Under the pieces are notes generated by a model, which had not been told where the DNA came from, searched no databases, and saw only the letters and a list, made by a program, of their open reading frames with translations. 43,867 bases of DNA from Acidobacteriota bacterium. GTDB lineage: Bacteria; Acidobacteriota; Terriglobia; Bryobacterales; Bryobacteraceae. Position numbers and translations under genes: made by a program. The stretch spans positions 1-43,867 of the forward strand of contig QHXW01000069.1 in the NCBI GenBank assembly GCA_003223115.1, written 5' to 3'. Of the stretch, positions 1 through 7,966 are shown piece after piece (position 1 is the first letter of the stretch; the number at the start of each line of letters is the position of its first letter).

Positions 1-140
1 CCTTGTGAGTAAAGTTTTCTGTATTCTCACCGGCGAACTGTAGCCTGTAGCTTAACACTTATCAGAAGAAGAATGCTACGAGATAAAAAGCCCCGATTCC
101 AGCCAAGCGACGGTGTTAGCCGGGTCCACAAAGGCTCCGC

Positions 141-170
141 CCTTCACCGCCCTTCACCGCCCTTCACCGC
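141..170 (+). repeat. Three tandem copies of a 10-bp unit upstream of the aldo/keto reductase
   Basis: Three perfect head-to-tail copies of CCTTCACCGC lie about 50 bases before the preferred start codon at 223. The block falls in the probable leader, not in the protein. Three units with no spacers are not a CRISPR array. It is a likely slippage site of no known function. Confidence 0.8.
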
Positions 171-222
171 CAATTGCGGCCAAGCCCTCGTTTGCGATAG
201 CCTTAGCCTGAGGAGCGGCTCA

Positions 223-1206
223 ATGCGTATCTCGCGACGCAGTTTTCTGGAAACCACGGCATTCGGCAGTCTCGCGGCCAACGCTGTTTTTGGCGCGGAG
301 ATCTCCAAGAATGGCGGTCTGCCCACACGTGTCCTGGGGCGCACGGGCGCGCGAGTTTCCATTCTCGCCATGGGCGGCGGCAGCCGGTTCCTCATGTATA
401 AAGAAGAGGACAAAGCGCTCGAAGCACTGAACCGCGCTTTCGACTTGGGCATCACGTACATGGACACCGCTTACGGTTACGGTAGCGGCCTGAGCGAGAC
501 TCGCGTCGGCAAGGTACTGAAGGAGCGGCGCAAGAAAGATGGAATTTTCCTCGCCACCAAAATCGAGGCCCGCAACGGCGACGAGGCGGCGCGCACCGTC
601 GAAGGCAGCCTGAAGCGGCTTCAGACAGACCAGATCGACCTGGTCCACATCCACTCGCTCGAAGACGAAGAAGATCTGAAGCAGATCGAGGCGAAGGGAA
701 ATATTCTCGACCGTCTGCTCAAGTTTCGCGATGAAAAAGCCATTCGCTTCGTCGGCATTACCTGTCACAACGACCCCACTGTCCTTGCCAAAGCGCTCGA
801 GCGGCACGATTTCGATTGCACCCAGATGGCTCTCAACGCCGCACTGGTGGGCATGAAGAGCGGCCATGGCATGGAAATCAATGAGGCCATGAAAACCAGC
901 TTCGAGACCGTGGCCCTGCCGGTGGCGCTGCGGAAAAAGATGGGCGTCATCGCCATGAAAATTTACGCGCAGGAAGGCTTGACCGGCAAAGCTCCAGCCG
1001 AGAAGCTCCTGTACTATTCGCTCTCGCTGCCTGTCTCGCTCGCGGTCGTCGGGATGCCCTCGCTCGATTTCATCGAACAGAACGTGCAAATGACCCGGGC
1101 CTTCAAGCCGCTACCGAAATCCGAGATGCAGCAGCTCTCCGGCACCTTGGCGCCCAAGCACAAGATGGCCCTCGACCGCCGTTTCGCGAAACACGTAGAC
1201 GCATAA
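223..1206 (+). CDS. Tat-exported aldo/keto reductase
   Basis: NADPH-dependent oxidoreductase of the aldo/keto reductase family, substrate unknown. I start it at the ATG at 223, preceded by AGGAG with a good spacing; an upstream in-frame start at 73 would add 50 residues with no family character. The protein then opens with a twin-arginine signal (SRRSFLE) and an Ala-rich stretch ending near AVFGA, so it is probably exported folded with its cofactor. After the signal come the barrel start (LGRTGARVSILAMGGG), the catalytic Asp/Tyr segment (DTAYGYG), the Lys in FLATKIE and the His in VHIHSLE, which give the usual tetrad. The length, 327 residues, suits the family. Periplasmic members are common in Acidobacteriota and Planctomycetota. 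It appears intact and monocistronic, with the neighbouring SDR on the opposite strand. Confidence 0.9.
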   Translation: MRISRRSFLETTAFGSLAANAVFGAEISKNGGLPTRVLGRTGARVSILAMGGGSRFLMYKEEDKALEALNRAFDLGITYMDTAYGYGSGLSETRVGKVLKERRKKDGIFLATKIEARNGDEAARTVEGSLKRLQTDQIDLVHIHSLEDEEDLKQIEAKGNILDRLLKFRDEKAIRFVGITCHNDPTVLAKALERHDFDCTQMALNAALVGMKSGHGMEINEAMKTSFETVALPVALRKKMGVIAMKIYAQEGLTGKAPAEKLLYYSLSLPVSLAVVGMPSLDFIEQNVQMTRAFKPLPKSEMQQLSGTLAPKHKMALDRRFAKHVDA

Positions 1207-1324
1207 GTATAAGTAGCGTGCATCACGGCGGCTTCTTTTGTAGCGCATGGCTGGCGCGGTTTGTGCGTCAGACCTGCGGCTTTTCCACGACGACGGCCAG
1301 CCGCACTGCTTCTGCGACGCGGAC

Positions 1325-2060
1325 TTAGCCCTGCGCAGTGGGACGGACAATGATCTCATTCACATCAACATCGGCCGGCTGCTCGATCGCGAACGCAATG
1401 GCGCGGGCTATCGCATCGGGCGGCAGCGCGAACTTGTCCCGGGACTCGGCGAGCTGAGCTTTCACCTCCGGATTTGTCACAGTTTCCGCGAAATTTGTCC
1501 GGACGAACCCGGCGAAATGATCGTCACGCGCAGCTTATCGCCGGCATCCTGGCGCAAACCCTCGGAAATGGCGCGCACAGCGAACCTCGTGGCGGAATAG
1601 ACGGACTGGTTCGGTACAGTCTTATGCCCTGCTGTAGAAGCGATGTTGACGAAATGTCCGAAGCCCTGCTTGCGGAAGATGGGCAGCGCCGCCGCGATGC
1701 CGTATAGAACGCCTTTAATGTTGACGTCTATCATCTGTTCCCAATCGTCGACGCCCAGGTCGTCGTCGAGAGGAGAAATCGGCATAACGCCGGCATTGTT
1801 GATGAGAACATCAAATCAAGCTTGCCGTACCGCTGACACCGCTGACATGCCAACTTGACAAGGGCGGATACATCGTCGCGCCGTCTCTCGGCGCTCCCGA
1901 CAATGTGGAGGGCGAGTGCTCCCAGAGTCGAGGGACGCCCTGGCGACGACAATCCCCACCCGCCGGCCCTCGTAGGGACACTCGCCCCCTAGCTTAGCTA
2001 AGCTAGCCGCCAGCCTTAACTTTCCACTCCGAACCGCCCGCGCGGCATTGGTGTCTATCC
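1325..2060 (-). pseudogene. Decayed short-chain dehydrogenase/reductase
   Basis: A classical SDR split over at least three frames. Reading leftwards I see an N-terminal piece with EGRRVGIVVA near 1950, then TLGALALHIVG near 1900, [18 protein letters not shown] near 1790, the active-site region with Tyr in [11 protein letters not shown] near 1600, and the C-terminal half ([17 protein letters not shown] onward) ending at TAA 1325. Three lesions are visible: a 5-bp tandem duplication at 1810-1819 just before the VLINNAG motif, an in-frame 9-bp tandem duplication at 1830-1847, and a 1-nt deletion near 1490 after the SPG motif. A further frame change lies near 1935. The glycine-rich cofactor motif is not recognisable. 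The family call is firm and the gene is non-functional as read. Confidence 0.8.
1989..2006. repeat. 18-bp perfect palindrome
   Basis: CTAGCTTAGCTAAGCTAG is its own reverse complement. It sits where the N-terminal coding part of the decayed SDR should be. The sequence gives no clue to function; it may be a site left by an insertion. Confidence 0.7.
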
Positions 2061-2138
2061 GCGCCTCAGCCGCTTCCATATCCAGGCGAGGATCAGCACC
2101 GCCACCAGAACAACGAGCATCGGAAATAGATCAACCAT
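2055..2138 (-). CDS. Possible 27-residue single-span membrane peptide
   Basis: A short reading frame from ATG at 2138 to TAG at 2055. A GGAG six bases upstream is a plausible ribosome binding site. The product has an N-terminal MVDLFP, then about 17 hydrophobic residues (MLVVLVAVLILAWIW), then a basic KRLRRG tail, which is the shape of a small inner-membrane protein. It lies directly upstream of the decayed SDR and on the same strand. No family is recognised. The frame could be chance, so confidence is low. Confidence 0.4.
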   Translation of the reverse strand: MVDLFPMLVVLVAVLILAWIWKRLRRG

Positions 2139-2631
2139 CGCCCACTCCGGGTGTTGCCATTCTGCGCCGATCGAGTGCCGGCCACAATGCTAACGAGAGT
2201 GCGCGGTTCAGTCTGCGCGCGCTGCTTCGATGATCTCATTCGTTAACAAAAGAGCCATCGGCGAGGCGGCCAACAAACCATAGTTAGTATTCCCTCCACA
2301 CCGCTCCCGCCCTAAAGAATGTTCCCGCAAGTAGCGTTCCCGAGGTTCTAGCCACTCACCGCCGCTGTTCTGGGATTGTATGATTGCCGAATCGTTCAGC
2401 ACCGGTGTCCAGACCTGATGGTGGAACGATGCTCGCAGACACAGAGAGACGAAGAGCTCCAAAACGTCGCGGTCTAGAGCTTCGCCCAGTCGAAACCTCG
2501 GTGACAATACTGGTCTCCTGGTGACAATCTGTCACCCCGGCGAAGGGCTTACGCATCCGGCTTAACGTCTCAGTTTCAGCAAGTTAGCGCCACCATTTCC
2601 CTTGGCAATACGGTTGCCCTTGGATAACGCG
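2139..2631. other. Gene-poor interval of about 490 bp with a 7-bp hairpin
   Basis: I find no convincing gene here. The frames present lack family features or start signals. A perfect hairpin lies at 2520-2536 (GGTGACA, three-base loop, TGTCACC), with a copy of GGTGACAAT about 20 bases upstream at 2500. Repeated GTGACA motifs of this type can mark transposon ends, but no transposase is present. The right part must hold the promoter of the subtilase gene, which I could not pin down. Confidence 0.5.
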
Positions 2632-4332
2632 ATGTCCTCCAAATACATATCAAAAATCGCGTACGCCGCCGTCGTATGTCTGTTCCTTCTGACCGCGAGT
2701 TCAGCGGTCGCCGACGATTCGAAGATTTCACCGGATCTTCTGCCGCTGCTGTCGAATCCCACAAACACGGTCAACGTAGTCGTGCAGTACAACACCGCAC
2801 CGCCGCAACAGCCGCAGACATGTAGCGGTGGCGGTGGGCTACTGGGGATTGTCGGCGGGCTTCTTTGCACTGTCATCAATATCCTCAATAGCGTCGTGTT
2901 TGGATTGATCAACGCCGTAGCGGGGACCATGCATGCCGGGGATGTAATCACGCTGTCCAATCAGTCGGACGTGAACTACATTTCGCTAGACCGGCCGTTG
3001 AATGCGTCACTGGACTACACCACCGAAGCCGCCGATGTGCCCATAGCTTGGAACTCCGGGTTGAACGGCGCTGGAGTGGGCATCGCGGTAATCGACAGCG
3101 GAATCTATTCTCATCCCGACCTCCGAAACGCATGGGGCCAGTCTCGCGTGGTGTACCGGAAAAGCTTCGTCAGCGGCGGGGTACAGTTTGACGATTACGG
3201 CCACGGAACGCATGTCGCAGGTATTCTGGCGGGCAACGGAAGGTCATCGTCCATGCCCGGCTCTTCGCACATCCTCAAAGGCATTGCCCCAAACGCCAAC
3301 CTTCTCGATCTCAGAGTGCTGGACAAGAATGGCGCGAGTACAGACAGCGCCGTAATCGCCGCGATCCAGCAAGCCGTGCAGTTGAAGAGCAAATACAACG
3401 TGCGCGTGATCAATCTGTCCTTAGGCCGGCCGATTTACGAAAGCTGCAACAGGGATCCGCTATGCCGCGCGGTGGAAGCGGCCTGGGCGAACGGCATCGT
3501 GGTAGTGACCGCCGCCGGCAACCTGGGGAGAAACGGCTACGCGACGATCCTCTCTCCGGCCAATAGCCCGCATGCGATCACGGTCGGGTGCATGAAGACG
3601 CTCTCGACCTATCCTCGAACCGACGATCTGATTGCGAGTTATAGCTCGAAGGGCCCGACCTACATCGATCTGACCGCGAAACCGGACCTGGTAGCTCCCG
3701 GAAACCTGGTGGTTTCACTGCTCGCTCCAGGATCCACACTGGCCGCACAGTATCCCGCGAATCTTGTCATGCCGGCGTACTACACGACCTCTACGAACGC
3801 GGGACCGGCCCAATATTTCCGGTTGAGCGGGACAAGCATGGCAACGCCTGTGGTTTCGGCGACGGCCGCTTTGATGCTGCAAAAAGATCCCAGCCTGAGT
3901 CCGGACACTGTCAAAGCACGCCTGATGAAAACCGCGACAAAGTCGTTCCCCGCGTACAGCAGCACCACCGACCCGGTGACGGGAACGATCTACACCAGCA
4001 CCTACGACATTTTCACCGTAGGCGCAGGATATCTGGATACCTACGCCGCACTCTCCAGCAAAGACGTGGCACAGAAAAGCGCCGCCTCGCCGAGCTTCCT
4101 TTACAACTCCAGCACCCAGCTGGCATCTCTGATGATGTCCACCAATGTGGTGTGGGGAAGCAATGTCGTTTGGGGGAGCAACGTGGTCTGGGGAAGCACG
4201 GTGCTCTTGAATGGAACGAACGTGGTTTGGGGAAGCAACGTAGTCTGGGGGAGCAACGTAGTCTGGGGCAGTAATGTGGTTTGGGGAAGCAACGTAGTTT
4301 GGGGAAGCACGAGCGCATATGGCGAAAACTGA
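2632..4332 (+). CDS. Secreted S8 subtilisin-like serine protease with NVVWGS repeat tail
   Basis: Extracellular or surface subtilase. I prefer the ATG at 2632 to the TTG at 2602 because it opens a clean Sec signal peptide (basic MSSKYISK, then a hydrophobic core ending SSAVA). A short prodomain-like segment follows, then the S8 domain: catalytic Asp about 155 (AVIDSGIYSHPDL), His about 191 (DDYGHGTHVAG), oxyanion Asn in VTAAGN and Ser about 402 (LSGTSMATPVVS). The tail, from about 4140, has eight copies of NVVWGS, three then five, parted by TVLLNG. The DNA repeats as an 18-bp unit, so copy number may change by slippage. Such tails occur in other acidobacterial subtilases; their role is unknown, possibly surface display or adhesion. 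The triad and length are complete, so it should be active. Confidence 0.93.
   Translation: MSSKYISKIAYAAVVCLFLLTASSAVADDSKISPDLLPLLSNPTNTVNVVVQYNTAPPQQPQTCSGGGGLLGIVGGLLCTVINILNSVVFGLINAVAGTMHAGDVITLSNQSDVNYISLDRPLNASLDYTTEAADVPIAWNSGLNGAGVGIAVIDSGIYSHPDLRNAWGQSRVVYRKSFVSGGVQFDDYGHGTHVAGILAGNGRSSSMPGSSHILKGIAPNANLLDLRVLDKNGASTDSAVIAAIQQAVQLKSKYNVRVINLSLGRPIYESCNRDPLCRAVEAAWANGIVVVTAAGNLGRNGYATILSPANSPHAITVGCMKTLSTYPRTDDLIASYSSKGPTYIDLTAKPDLVAPGNLVVSLLAPGSTLAAQYPANLVMPAYYTTSTNAGPAQYFRLSGTSMATPVVSATAALMLQKDPSLSPDTVKARLMKTATKSFPAYSSTTDPVTGTIYTSTYDIFTVGAGYLDTYAALSSKDVAQKSAASPSFLYNSSTQLASLMMSTNVVWGSNVVWGSNVVWGSTVLLNGTNVVWGSNVVWGSNVVWGSNVVWGSNVVWGSTSAYGEN
4138..4311 (+). repeat. 18-bp minisatellite encoding NVVWGS units
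   Basis: Tandem 18-bp units of the form AAYGTNGTNTGGGGNAGY run to the end of the subtilase gene, with one irregular 21-base interruption near 4201-4221. Third-position differences between units show they were kept by selection on the peptide and not made very recently. Confidence 0.85.
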
Positions 4333-4447
4333 AAGTCGAGGCCCGGGCCAGTCCGGCCGCAAGGCCCAGCCACTCAAACCTTCCGAGGGCTCGAAGCCAC
4401 TAGTCGGTGGTGAAAACTAAGAGAGCCTGCGGTCAGCGAGCACAATC

Positions 4448-6397
4448 ATGTCGGTCAAGACAAAAATTTTCATCGCGCTGGTGATCGTAGCGGGCTGGCT
4501 GGATGTGGCTCGCAGCCTTCTGCTCTGGCGCTCTGACGACCTGGCAAGTTTTCTGATTTACTTTGTCGTGGCAATGCTGGTGTCCGGTTGGAAACTGCGT
4601 TTGCCTGGGGTCACGGGAACCATATCCGTGTGCTTCGTATTCGTGCTGATCGGGATTGTGGCGCTGAATCTGCCTGAGGTGCTGATCACCGGCTGCTCGG
4701 CGGTTTTCGTGCAGTATTTCTGGCAATCCACAAAAAAACTGCGCCTGGTACAGATGCAGTTCAATATTGCCAGCGCCGCCATCGCCATCACCGCCGCTTA
4801 CAATGTGTTCCATTCCACGTGGCTGCGGAGCCTTCCCTTGGAATTTTCCGTGATGCTGGCTCTGCTGGGTTGCACGTACTTTGTATGCACCACGATTCTG
4901 GTGGCAGCCGTTATAGCGCTGACCGAAAGCCAGTCCATTCGCAAGGTCTGGCTTACATGTTATCTGTGGGCGTTTCCATATTATATGCTGGGGGCGGCCA
5001 CTGCAGGCCTTTTCGTAGTAGCCCGACGCTATCTGGGATGGCAGACCTCCATGCTGGTCATCCCAGTGACATACCTGGTCTATCGCTCGTACCGTTTATA
5101 TTTGGGACGTCTGGAAGACGGCAAAAAGCACGCCGAGGAAACGGCGGCTTTGCATCTGCGCACTATTGAGTCGTTGGCCACCGCCATTGAAGCCAAGGAC
5201 CACACCACGCACGATCATCTGCAGAGAGTCCAGATTTACGCGATGGAGATCGGTAAAGAACTCGATCTCAATGAAAGCGAACTGGAGGCTCTACGGGCTG
5301 CGTCGCTGCTGCATGACATCGGCAAAATTGCGGTGCCCGAGTCTATTATCAGCAAGCCCGGAAAGCTGACGCCGGAAGAGTTCGAGAAGATGAAAGTCCA
5401 TCCGGTAGTCGGCGCCGAAATTCTGGAGCGCGCGCAGTTCCCCTACCCCGTGGTTCCGATTGTGAGGAGCCATCACGAGAAGTGGGACGGCAGCGGCTAT
5501 CCCGACGGACTCAAAGGCGAAGAAATCCCGATCGGCGCTCGCATTCTATCAACGGTAGACTGCCTGGACGCGCTAGCCAGCGATCGGCAGTACCGGCGTG
5601 CGATGCCCATCGACAAGGCCATGGAAATTGTCACAAGCGAGTCGGGCAAAGCCTTCGATCCTAAGGTGGTCGGCATTCTCGGCAAGCGTTATCGCGAGCT
5701 GGAACAGCAGGCCCGGGCCCATCCTGTCGAAAAGTTCAGCCTCTCCACGGACATCAAAATCGAAAGAGGTGCAGCGCCTGCCGCCGGCTTCGAGAACTCC
5801 GCTGCTGACGGCCAATCGAGCTCCACCTGGGACGTTGAAGCACTCGCCGGCTTTGCCCAATTGGGGAGCATGGTTCGATCGCTTGTGGGTGTCCTCACCT
5901 GCAAAGAAATTTGTACCGTTCTGGCAAGCAGGCTCAACGAGCGCGTCCCATTCGATGCCATGGTGGTCTACGTTCCTCTGGACGCGAAACTCGTCCCTGA
6001 ATTTATCGCCGGCAAAGATGCGCAGCCTTTTTCGTCATTAAAGATTCCCATGGGAGAAGGCGTGGCCGGCTGGGTTGCAGAAAACGGGCGGGCCATCATC
6101 AACGGTAGCCCGGCGCTCGAATCAGTCTCGTTGCCGGATCCAACGAGCTTGCGATCACAGTTAGCGGTACCTTTGCAATGTTACAAGAGAGTGGTTGGCG
6201 TTTTATCCCTCTATCGCGTGGATGCGGACGCCTTCAAGGCGGAGCATTTGCGTGTGTTGATCGCATTAGCCTCCGAGCTGGCAAAAGCCATCGAAAGCGG
6301 CATGAAGCACCGGGAAGTTCAGGCAGGCTCGGTTATGCCGGCGTCCCGCATTACCGTCGATACCACGGCCTTCGAGCGAACCCTCACTCCCGTTTGA
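4448..6397 (+). CDS. Membrane HD-GYP phosphodiesterase with C-terminal GAF domain
   Basis: Predicted cyclic di-GMP phosphodiesterase. The first ~220 residues hold about six or seven hydrophobic segments (for example FIALVIVAGWLDV, FLIYFVVAMLVSGW, MLALLGCTYFVCTTILVAAV) and form a membrane sensor I cannot name. A short linker leads to the HD-GYP domain: HD pair at about residue 289 (LLHDIGK), the HxxxG-type SHHEKWDGSGYPDG segment with the GYP signature at about 350, and the usual Asp-rich helix ILSTVDCLDAL. These metal ligands and the GYP motif are intact, so catalysis is likely. Residues ~480-620 look like a GAF domain (GEGVAGWVAENG, LRSQLAVPL, VVGVLSLYR), giving a second, cytosolic ligand input. 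The start ATG has only a weak ribosome binding site. The gene stands alone, with no diguanylate cyclase nearby. Confidence 0.9.
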   Translation: MSVKTKIFIALVIVAGWLDVARSLLLWRSDDLASFLIYFVVAMLVSGWKLRLPGVTGTISVCFVFVLIGIVALNLPEVLITGCSAVFVQYFWQSTKKLRLVQMQFNIASAAIAITAAYNVFHSTWLRSLPLEFSVMLALLGCTYFVCTTILVAAVIALTESQSIRKVWLTCYLWAFPYYMLGAATAGLFVVARRYLGWQTSMLVIPVTYLVYRSYRLYLGRLEDGKKHAEETAALHLRTIESLATAIEAKDHTTHDHLQRVQIYAMEIGKELDLNESELEALRAASLLHDIGKIAVPESIISKPGKLTPEEFEKMKVHPVVGAEILERAQFPYPVVPIVRSHHEKWDGSGYPDGLKGEEIPIGARILSTVDCLDALASDRQYRRAMPIDKAMEIVTSESGKAFDPKVVGILGKRYRELEQQARAHPVEKFSLSTDIKIERGAAPAAGFENSAADGQSSSTWDVEALAGFAQLGSMVRSLVGVLTCKEICTVLASRLNERVPFDAMVVYVPLDAKLVPEFIAGKDAQPFSSLKIPMGEGVAGWVAENGRAIINGSPALESVSLPDPTSLRSQLAVPLQCYKRVVGVLSLYRVDADAFKAEHLRVLIALASELAKAIESGMKHREVQAGSVMPASRITVDTTAFERTLTPV

Positions 6398-6524
6398 TTC
6401 ACGAATCTCATTCAAGTTATTGTGCAAAAACGCACATCTGCGTAGGGCGCTAGCGCGGCGCTCACACAAACAGGTTGCTCTCGAGACACGCTAGCACTAC
6501 GCTGTTCGCAAGGACGCTTACCCC

Positions 6525-7226
6525 ATGAAACGTAAGACTTGGCTTGGCTTGTGTTTGATTCTTGCGGTACCGTCTTTCGGACAGTTCCGCGGCGGAGAAG
6601 GCTCTTTCCACGGAGGCGGGTCCCGCGGCGGCGCCGGATTCAGACAGCCTTCGACCACGCAAAGGTTCGGCCCAGCCCGATTTGTCTTTACCCACAACAC
6701 TACAGGGTTCCCACAGCTCTTCGGTTCCCAACAACTGCGCACGGATCTAGGAATACCACCGGTTGGCGCGATTCCGCCACTTGGCGTAAGCACCATTCCG
6801 GGAGGTACGCAGCCGGGATTCGGCAGACAGTTCAGATTCGGCTTTTCCGATTTTTTCGGCTTCTCATATGCGTTTCCCGCAGCCATCGATTATGCGGGCT
6901 ACGGCGGCACGCCGAATCTGGTGTTGCTGGCTCCATATTGGTGGGTTCCACAGGCTCCGCCGCGGCCGCCCATGATCGTGAGGCCGGCGCTGCATGAGTA
7001 CAATCCCGCGGCTGGCCCAACCGGCCAGACGTTCTCGATCGCCATGCGAAACGGCCCTATCCTGCCGGCGTTGCTGGCCTGGGTGGACGATGGCGAGCTG
7101 AACTATCTCGATCCCGAACGCAAACAGCACCAGGTGCTACTCGACAACGTGGATCGCGACACAACGCTGCGAATGAATCGCGAGAAAAACCTGGAATTGC
7201 ATTTGCCGGTGCGTGGCGAGCGGTAA
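6525..7226 (+). CDS. Secreted Gly/Pro/Phe-rich protein of unknown function
   Basis: 233 residues. It has a clear Sec signal (MKRKTW, then a hydrophobic core ending PSFGQ). The first part of the mature protein is rich in Gly, Arg and Phe with no predicted fold. The middle is aromatic and proline rich (FSDFFGFSYAFP, APYWWVPQAPPRPP). The C-terminal ~70 residues look more ordered and contain a small-domain pattern (LLAWVDDGELNYLDPERKQHQVLLDNVDRDTTLRMN). I recognise no named family. It stands between the HD-GYP gene and a convergent toxin gene and is probably transcribed alone. Confidence 0.75.
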   Translation: MKRKTWLGLCLILAVPSFGQFRGGEGSFHGGGSRGGAGFRQPSTTQRFGPARFVFTHNTTGFPQLFGSQQLRTDLGIPPVGAIPPLGVSTIPGGTQPGFGRQFRFGFSDFFGFSYAFPAAIDYAGYGGTPNLVLLAPYWWVPQAPPRPPMIVRPALHEYNPAAGPTGQTFSIAMRNGPILPALLAWVDDGELNYLDPERKQHQVLLDNVDRDTTLRMNREKNLELHLPVRGER

Positions 7227-7227
7227 G

Positions 7228-7250
7228 GGCAAGCACGCGGCCGTCTTGCC
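7228..7250. terminator. Possible short stem-loop between convergent genes
   Basis: GGCAAG pairs with CTTGCC around an 11-base loop, just after the stop of the secreted protein gene and just before the convergent toxin gene ends. There is no T tract, so termination is only a guess from position. Confidence 0.3.
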
Positions 7251-7254
7251 GCTG

Positions 7255-7632
7255 TTATCCAGTCTCGAGCCTGAGGGCGGGAATGTCGCGAAAATCGGCG
7301 ACATTTAGAGTCCATAAGCCGGCTTCCAGCGCAATCGCGTGCGCCGCTATCGCGAGATCCAGTTCTCGGCCGCGAGGATGACGGACTGACTGATAAAGTT
7401 TCGCGGTCAAAGCAGCCTCGAGCGGGCCGAACGGTAGTGCCGATTCGCTGGGCAAAAGAGCCTCTTGCGCCACCAGTTCCTCCCGCGAGCGCGGACCGCG
7501 CAACCACTCATAGAGGACAAGCGATGGTAGTGACAGCCGCTCTCCAGCCTCAATTATCTTGCGTAGAGCCGCAGCAGACCGCTTTGAGCCAGACAGACTG
7601 TCAATCAGGACCGAGGTGTCCAGTACGATCAA
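7255..7632 (-). CDS. vapC: VapC-type PIN-domain ribonuclease toxin
   Basis: 125-residue PIN-domain protein, the probable toxin of a type II module; such toxins usually cleave tRNA or rRNA. The acidic metal ligands are visible: Asp in MIVLDTSVLIDSL, Glu in LYEWLRG, Asp in LDLAIAAHA and Asp in LNVADFRDIP. The length is normal for the family. The gene begins inside the last codons of the antitoxin gene with a 4-base overlap, the usual translational coupling. The protein is intact, so the module may be active, although such loci are often passive passengers. Confidence 0.92.
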   Translation of the reverse strand: MIVLDTSVLIDSLSGSKRSAAALRKIIEAGERLSLPSLVLYEWLRGPRSREELVAQEALLPSESALPFGPLEAALTAKLYQSVRHPRGRELDLAIAAHAIALEAGLWTLNVADFRDIPALRLETG

Positions 7633-7922
7633 ACTGATTTGCCACGCATGGAAGCCCGGCCGCCCGATCGGCGCGCCCTTCGGAGTTCTCTGAGTTCCCT
7701 TTCAACGGCGGATTTTGGACGCGCTGGAATTTTGGGGACCAGTTCGTCAAAGACTTGCAGCATGCGGCGGCGTTCCCGCTCGCTCAGTCTTCCGATGCGC
7801 TCATGAAAATCGTGAATCGCCTCCCGGACAACGGCGCTCTTCGGCTTTGAGAGCCGCTCGGCAGCTTCGGAGAGCCTGGTGACAGTTGTCTCGTCGAAAG
7901 TAAAAGTCACTTTTACTGCCAT
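7629..7922 (-). CDS. vapB: Ribbon-helix-helix antitoxin of the VapBC module
   Basis: 97 residues. The N-terminus fits a ribbon-helix-helix DNA-binding fold: beta strand VKVTFTFDETTVTRL, then two helices (AAERLSKPKSAVVREAI). The C-terminal half is charged and probably disordered until it binds the toxin (PKIPARPKSAVERELRELRR). It overlaps vapC by 4 bases. Direct TATGG repeats spaced 8 bp apart lie immediately upstream and suggest autoregulation. No Shine-Dalgarno sequence is evident before the ATG, so the message may be leaderless. Functional assignment rests on the fold and on pairing with vapC. Confidence 0.85.
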   Translation of the reverse strand: MAVKVTFTFDETTVTRLSEAAERLSKPKSAVVREAIHDFHERIGRLSERERRRMLQVFDELVPKIPARPKSAVERELRELRRARRSGGRASMRGKSV

Positions 7923-7929
7923 ATCAATA

Positions 7930-7950
7930 CCATACTACCATATCGCCATA
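7930..7950 (-). promoter_or_regulatory. Iterated operator of the VapBC module
   Basis: Read on the minus strand, TATGG occurs three times at exact 8-bp spacing (7950, 7942, 7934), and a fourth copy overlaps the antitoxin start codon. Ribbon-helix-helix repressors bind arrays of short repeats at about this spacing, so this is a likely autoregulatory site. Confidence 0.55.
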
Positions 7951-7966
7951 CTCTATCCGATCGAAC

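Noticed and set aside
141-170. Short CRISPR array
   Set aside because: The units are 10 bp and contiguous, with no spacers and no cas genes in the window.
2208-2507. Minus-strand frame of 99 residues
   Set aside because: No ribosome binding site, biased composition and no recognisable motif.
3715-4377. Minus-strand repeat protein opposite the subtilase
   Set aside because: It is the mirror of the NVVWGS repeat and the protease domain; no ribosome site or family features.
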